Origin: an uncultured Myxococcales bacterium
GTDB lineage: Bacteria > Myxococcota_A > UBA9042
NCBI GenBank assembly: GCA_937915965.1
Contig: CALGHC010000507.1
Coordinates: 1-9,097 of the forward strand
Reading direction: 5' to 3'
DNA length: 9,097 nt
Under the pieces are notes generated by a model. That model did no database searches, was not told the DNA's origin, and saw only the letters and a program-made list of their open reading frames with translations. Below, in pieces: positions 6,472 through 9,097 of the stretch (its first letter is position 1; each line of letters opens with the position of its first letter). The translations under genes and the position numbers were made by a program.

Positions 6472-7089
6472 TCAGCCCCCGCCCCTGTCGTCCAGGCAGT
6501 CGCCCTCGAGTTGAATCCGCCACTCGATCGAGTCGTAGGCCGTGCCCGCCGGGAACTCCCAAGGTTTCACGGCGTTGGCCTTGAGCGCCGCGTTGCTGAC
6601 CACCACTCGCAATCGATGGTCGTCGTACTCCTTGCCGAACCGCTTGCAGACTTGGAGGCGGCATGTCGGCGACGATCCACAGACCTGCCAGATCTGCGGC
6701 GGCAGGCCGTCGCTGGCTGCGTCGTAGTCGTAGTACCAGAAGAAGATCAGTTCCTTGTCGTCGTTTTGCCGCTCGATCGCGCCAGTGAGATCGAAGAGAT
6801 CGCTGATCGCTTCGCTGCGATCGATCGTGACCGCTGTGAGCACATCCGGATCGACCAAACCGTCGATGATCTTCAATGAGGCCGGCAGGGCGGCTGGTGG
6901 CTCGGAGACAGGGGCCGGGATCACGCAGCCCGCCAGCAGTGTCGCCAACAACGTCGTCAGCGCATGCGCGGTGAACAAAGGAGCCGCGGTCAAGCCCTTC
7001 CCGATGTGGATGCATCTGTTCTCGCCCCGCCGCGCACCGAGATTGGCGCTGTCGCCCGGTGTCGCAAGAACCGTGCCCTTCGGCGGCAT
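6472..7089 (-). CDS. Small putative lipoprotein, unknown function
   Basis: This 205-residue protein of unrecognised family starts at the ATG at 7089. A hydrophobic stretch ends in a classical lipobox LLAGC (51-55), making Cys55 the likely lipidated residue. Residue +2 is Val, not Asp, which fits outer-membrane sorting. The n-region before the hydrophobic core is unusually long (about 31 residues). A TTG at 7128 would lengthen it further, and an in-frame TTG at codon 33 would shorten it but leave no positive charge. The start is therefore the least certain point. The mature part is Pro-rich at first (VIPAPVSEPPAALPA), then mixed, with FFWYYDYD (116-123) and four cysteines (137, 143, 148, 198) that could form disulfides after export. 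It ends DRGGG. It is the first gene of an operon with the large repeat lipoprotein (1-bp gap), which suggests that both act together at the cell surface. Confidence 0.72.
   Translation of the reverse strand: MPPKGTVLATPGDSANLGARRGENRCIHIGKGLTAAPLFTAHALTTLLATLLAGCVIPAPVSEPPAALPASLKIIDGLVDPDVLTAVTIDRSEAISDLFDLTGAIERQNDDKELIFFWYYDYDAASDGLPPQIWQVCGSSPTCRLQVCKRFGKEYDDHRLRVVVSNAALKANAVKPWEFPAGTAYDSIEWRIQLEGDCLDDRGGG
6476..6480 (-). promoter_or_regulatory. G-run ribosome site spanning the lipoprotein gene junction
   Basis: On the - strand a GGGGG run lies 5 nt before the ATG at 6470. It is also part of the last Gly codons and precedes the TGA (6474-6472) of the upstream lipoprotein. The order is G-run, CTGAC, ATG. 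This suggests translational coupling of the two genes. The match to the Shine-Dalgarno consensus is only partial. Confidence 0.45.
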
Positions 7090-7177
7090 GATCGCATTGA
7101 CCCTTTGTTGTTTTGAACACTTGAGCAAGATTGACGGGCGTCCCTACCGCCTGAGAGCGGCGTCTCGAGCCTGTACA

Positions 7178-7206
7178 ATCATGACATTGCTGTCAGAGGG
7201 CGGCAA
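7178..7206 (-). promoter_or_regulatory. Candidate sigma-70-type promoter of the lipoprotein operon
   Basis: On the - strand, TTGCCG (7201-7206) and CATGAT (7178-7183) are separated by 17 bp. Each matches 4 of 6 consensus bases. Transcription would start near 7171, giving a leader of about 80 nt before the ATG at 7089. Plausible, unproven. Confidence 0.35.
7182..7195. promoter_or_regulatory. Dyad TGACA-N4-TGTCA in the promoter spacer
   Basis: TGACA TTGC TGTCA is a perfect inverted repeat. It overlaps the -10 edge and occupies much of the spacer of the leftward promoter candidate, where a bound regulator would block or modify polymerase access. The cognate regulator is not identified. Confidence 0.4.
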
Positions 7207-7215
7207 ACACTGCGG

Positions 7216-7242
7216 AGCTGGGCCTCGTCCCAGGGCCGAGCT
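7216..7242. other. Inverted repeat AGCT-g-GGCC / GGCC-g-AGCT
   Basis: Arms at 7216-7224 and 7234-7242 pair over 8 of 9 positions around a 9-nt loop. It lies between the two oppositely directed promoter candidates. It could end leftward read-through from the stalk gene (about 230 nt beyond its stop) or be an operator. It has no T-tract. Confidence 0.35.
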
Positions 7243-7253
7243 TTCGGGCTTGA

Positions 7254-7282
7254 TTGAAATAACCGACTGTATATATTACGAT
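7254..7282 (+). promoter_or_regulatory. AT-rich promoter candidate facing right, no gene downstream
   Basis: TTGAAA (7254-7259), 17 bp, then TACGAT (7277-7282) is a good sigma-70 match. An overlapping pair TTGATT (7250-7255) and TATATT (7272-7277) has 16-bp spacing. This is the most AT-rich spot in the window. Transcripts from about 7289 would run rightward into the 3' end of the oppositely oriented stalk gene, so the product would be a small RNA or an antisense RNA. Confidence 0.38.
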
Positions 7283-7471
7283 ATAGTGATCGATCGCCGG
7301 GTCTCGGCTGGGCGCCACCACAGGAGCGTGGGGACGCGCACCGCCGTCACCGGGCACCTCTCAGCCGTCGCCAACCATGATCGCGATGGCGCGGCAGTGC
7401 GGTTCGTTCGGCTCACGACGGGGCGAACAAACTGGGAGGTTCGCGACCAACAGGTTCGACCCTGCATGGCG

Positions 7472-9097
7472 TCATGGCTGCTCAGCTGCCAGCTCTGCCT
7501 TGGCTATCTTCAGCAAGTTCTGATACTTCTGATTGCCCGGATCCAACTTCACGGCCTTCTGGAGATAGAGCACCTTGAGCTTGGTCTTGGTCGCCTTTTG
7601 AGCGAGCGCTGCGAGCTTCGAGGCCTGCTGCTGGGCTGGTGTCACAGCCTCTTTGTCCGAAGGACGGGTCGAAGCAGGCTTCGCCACTGGTTTCGGCGCC
7701 GCGGCAGCGGGCTTTGCGGCTGGCCGACGTGTCTTCGCAGCAGCCGCAGCGGCGGCCTTCTCAGCGGCAGCAGCCTTCTTCGCAGCAGCAGCAGCAACGG
7801 CCTTCCGCGTCGCGGCGGCCTGGGCGGCGGCAGCCTTCTGAGCGGCGGCCTTCTGAGCGCTTGCAGCCCCGGCGGCGGCCTTCTCAGCGGCAGCCCGTTG
7901 CGCAGCGGCGCGACTCGCGGCGTCGCGTGCGGATCGATCGGCAGCGTCACGGGCGGCGCGCTCCCCCGCCGCCTTCTGCGCAGCGACCTGATCTGCCGCC
8001 AGTTTTGCGGCGGCGGCCTCCTCGTCGGCGGCCTTCTGCGCAGCGGCCTGATCGATCGCCGCCTTCTCTGCTGCGGCCTTCTCTTCGGCGGCCTTCTGTG
8101 CGGCAGCCTGATCGATCGCCAGCTTCGCCGCCGCAGCCTCGTCAGCGGGAAGCTTCTCATCAACCGCTTCTTCGCCACCTGGAGGTGCATCAGGGGCAGA
8201 TTCGGCGTCCTCGGGGGGGGCAACTTCGGCGGCAGCCTTTTCACCTGCCCTCGCGAGCTCGCGCTCCGCGAGCGCCTTGAGCTCAGCGGCGGGCGCACTG
8301 CCTGGATTGATCGCGAGCGCTTGCGAGGCCTTCTTGTAGGCGCCAGCGGGGTCCGTGGCGAGCACTGCCTTGCCTTCAGCGATCAGCATCTGCAACGGCG
8401 AGTCGCCACCGGCTGCCTCCACTTTGGCCTCCGGTGCGGCCTCCGGTGCGGCCTCGGCGACCGCTTCAGCCGCGGCGGCACGGGCCTCGTCGTTGGCCTG
8501 CGCAGATGAAGCGGCCGTGCCTCGCGGCAGATCCTTGGGTGCCTTGATCACGACCCAGACGACCGAGCCGATCGCGGCAATGGCGACCACAATGAGCATC
8601 CACATCAAACCACGGCCACCCTTGTGGGCGTCGGGCGTAGGCGGCATCTCTTCGTGCAGATCAAAGCCCGCTCCGGCCGGCTCTGCATCACCGGAGAAGA
8701 AGGCACTCTCGGCCATCTCGACGCGCATGGTGCGCTCGGTCGGTTGCTTCTTGCGGCCCGCCGTCGCAGGCACTGCCGGCAACGGTTTGCGCTCGGCGTC
8801 CCGGGCGACTGCGGCTTGCTGAACGGCCGGCGAGATGACAACGGATGGCTTCGCAGCCCCATCACTCGATCGGTCACGGTCGCCGACAGAGCCCTTCTTG
8901 CCATCGCGGCGGCCGCCCTTCTTGCCGCCTTTCCGATCGCCCTCGGCCTTGCGAGCGCCCTCGGCCTTGCGGGCGTCCTCGGCCTTGCGGGCGTCCTCGG
9001 CCTTGCGGGCGTCCTCGGCCTTGCGGGTGTCCTCGGCCTTGCGGGCGTTGGCCTTGCGGGCCTCTTCGGCGGCCCGGGCCTCGGCGGCCCGCTGAGC
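7472..9097 (-). CDS. Large single-span stalk protein with Ala-rich repeats and TPR-like ends (N-terminus outside window)
   Basis: This frame is open from the right edge to the TGA at 7472-7474, giving 541 visible residues. Visible residues 1-50 are charged and repetitive (KAEDAR units), followed by a basic, Gly-rich linker (GDRKGGKKGGRRDGKKG). One membrane span lies at about 164-184 (LMWMLIVVAIAAIGSVVWVVI), preceded by KGGR, so the N-terminal part should be cytoplasmic and the C-terminal part periplasmic. Residues about 235-283 look like TPR helices (GAYKKASQALAINPGSAPA). About 315-475 is a TolA-like Ala/Lys/Gln/Glu helix with 20-residue repeats. The last 58 residues again look like TPR helices (LYLQKAVKLDPGNQKYQNLL). 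A TTG at 8782 would give 436 residues but lacks a ribosome site, and coding character continues upstream. Myxobacterial trans-envelope motility or secretion proteins have similar layouts, but no domain here proves that. Function unknown. Confidence 0.82.
   Translation of the reverse strand, partial: AQRAAEARAAEEARKANARKAEDTRKAEDARKAEDARKAEDARKAEGARKAEGDRKGGKKGGRRDGKKGSVGDRDRSSDGAAKPSVVISPAVQQAAVARDAERKPLPAVPATAGRKKQPTERTMRVEMAESAFFSGDAEPAGAGFDLHEEMPPTPDAHKGGRGLMWMLIVVAIAAIGSVVWVVIKAPKDLPRGTAASSAQANDEARAAAAEAVAEAAPEAAPEAKVEAAGGDSPLQMLIAEGKAVLATDPAGAYKKASQALAINPGSAPAAELKALAERELARAGEKAAAEVAPPEDAESAPDAPPGGEEAVDEKLPADEAAAAKLAIDQAAAQKAAEEKAAAEKAAIDQAAAQKAADEEAAAAKLAADQVAAQKAAGERAARDAADRSARDAASRAAAQRAAAEKAAAGAASAQKAAAQKAAAAQAAATRKAVAAAAAKKAAAAEKAAAAAAAKTRRPAAKPAAAAPKPVAKPASTRPSDKEAVTPAQQQASKLAALAQKATKTKLKVLYLQKAVKLDPGNQKYQNLLKIAKAELAAEQP
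7943..8122 (-). repeat. Three 60-bp imperfect repeats in the Ala-rich stalk
   Basis: Three consecutive 20-residue units begin LAIDQAAAQKAA, AAIDQAAAQKAA and LAADQVAAQKAA. At DNA level the shared core reads, on the + strand, GCGGCCTTCTG-GCAGC-GCCTGATCGATCGCC with variation. They encode helix-forming stalk and suggest length change by duplication. Confidence 0.75.
8936..9058 (-). repeat. 18-bp tandem repeat encoding KAEDAR
   Basis: Six full 18-bp units (for example GGCGTCCTCGGCCTTGCG on the + strand, at 8972-8989, 8990-9007 and 9008-9025) are followed by a 15-bp unit (9044-9058). The outer copies diverge (GAR, DTR, NAR variants). In the - strand frame of the stalk protein they read KAEDAR, a highly charged, probably helical cytoplasmic segment. 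Confidence 0.85.

Larger units (their letters stand above)
7090..7471. other. Non-coding stretch between the lipoprotein operon and the stalk protein gene
   Basis: No gene with family resemblance is seen on either strand, although ORFs run through by GC bias. It contains the leader of the small lipoprotein, a leftward promoter candidate with a dyad, a larger inverted repeat, an AT-rich rightward promoter candidate, and near the stalk-gene stop a weak hairpin CAGG-loop-CCTG (7451-7464). GGTTCG occurs twice close together (7439 and 7453 areas). An imperfect dyad ACTgTAT...ATAtAGT spans 7266-7287. Confidence 0.6.

Noticed and set aside
7450..7466. tRNA-like T-loop (GGTTCGACC)
   Set aside because: The flanking bases do not form a 5-bp T-stem, and no acceptor, D or anticodon arms can be folded on either strand.
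7276..7467. 63-residue - strand frame between the stalk gene and the promoter region
   Set aside because: It has no ribosome site, signal or motif, and it covers the AT-rich promoter element, so it is probably non-coding.
6755..8509. 584-residue open frame on the + strand
   Set aside because: It runs across two - strand genes and the intergenic region. Its Leu/Arg/Ser-rich sequence is the complement of the Ala/Lys-rich stalk protein, with no family resemblance or ribosome site.

Overview
This window is GC-rich (visibly well above 60% G+C) bacterial chromosomal DNA with strong G/C bias at third codon positions. The likely source is the Myxococcota (myxobacteria). The support is an FHA-domain sigma-54 activator, a Cys-rich 'CGQDADC...GLIC...GRVC' surface lipoprotein, a large Ala/Lys/Glu-rich single-membrane-span protein, and in-frame tandem repeats inside coding DNA. 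The taxonomic call is inference. No rRNA, tRNA, insertion sequence or CRISPR array is visible.

Left part, + strand: a 12-bp tandem repeat runs in from the window edge (1-72). It is followed by an FHA / sigma-54 AAA+ / HTH transcription activator (105-1562), a small exported, probably outer-membrane beta-barrel protein (1745-2458), and glutamate racemase murI (2568-3401), which makes D-glutamate for peptidoglycan. murI converges on thioredoxin reductase trxB (3430-4389, - strand) with only 28 bp between the stop codons.

Right part, - strand: a two-gene lipoprotein operon is transcribed leftward. A small Cys-containing lipoprotein (6472-7089) is followed, with a 1-bp gap, by a 627-residue lipoprotein made largely of four carboxypeptidase-regulatory-like beta-sandwich repeats (4587-6470). 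A 380-bp non-coding stretch (7090-7471) lies upstream. It holds a plausible leftward promoter with a dyad in its spacer, a larger inverted repeat, and an AT-rich rightward promoter that faces no recognisable gene. The right edge (7472-9097, - strand) is the C-terminal 541 residues of a large protein. It has a KAED-repeat cytoplasmic part, one membrane span, a TPR-like helical patch, a long Ala-rich stalk built partly of 60-bp repeats, and a second TPR-like patch at the C-terminus. Its true start lies outside the window.

murI and trxB are housekeeping genes, and the other genes look envelope- or surface-related (lipoproteins, beta-barrel, trans-envelope stalk). Nothing shows that all seven act in one pathway. 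The least described parts are the coupled lipoprotein pair, the regulator with its degraded FHA pocket and altered GAFTGA loop, the two-capped stalk protein, and the orphan promoter opposite that protein's 3' end.
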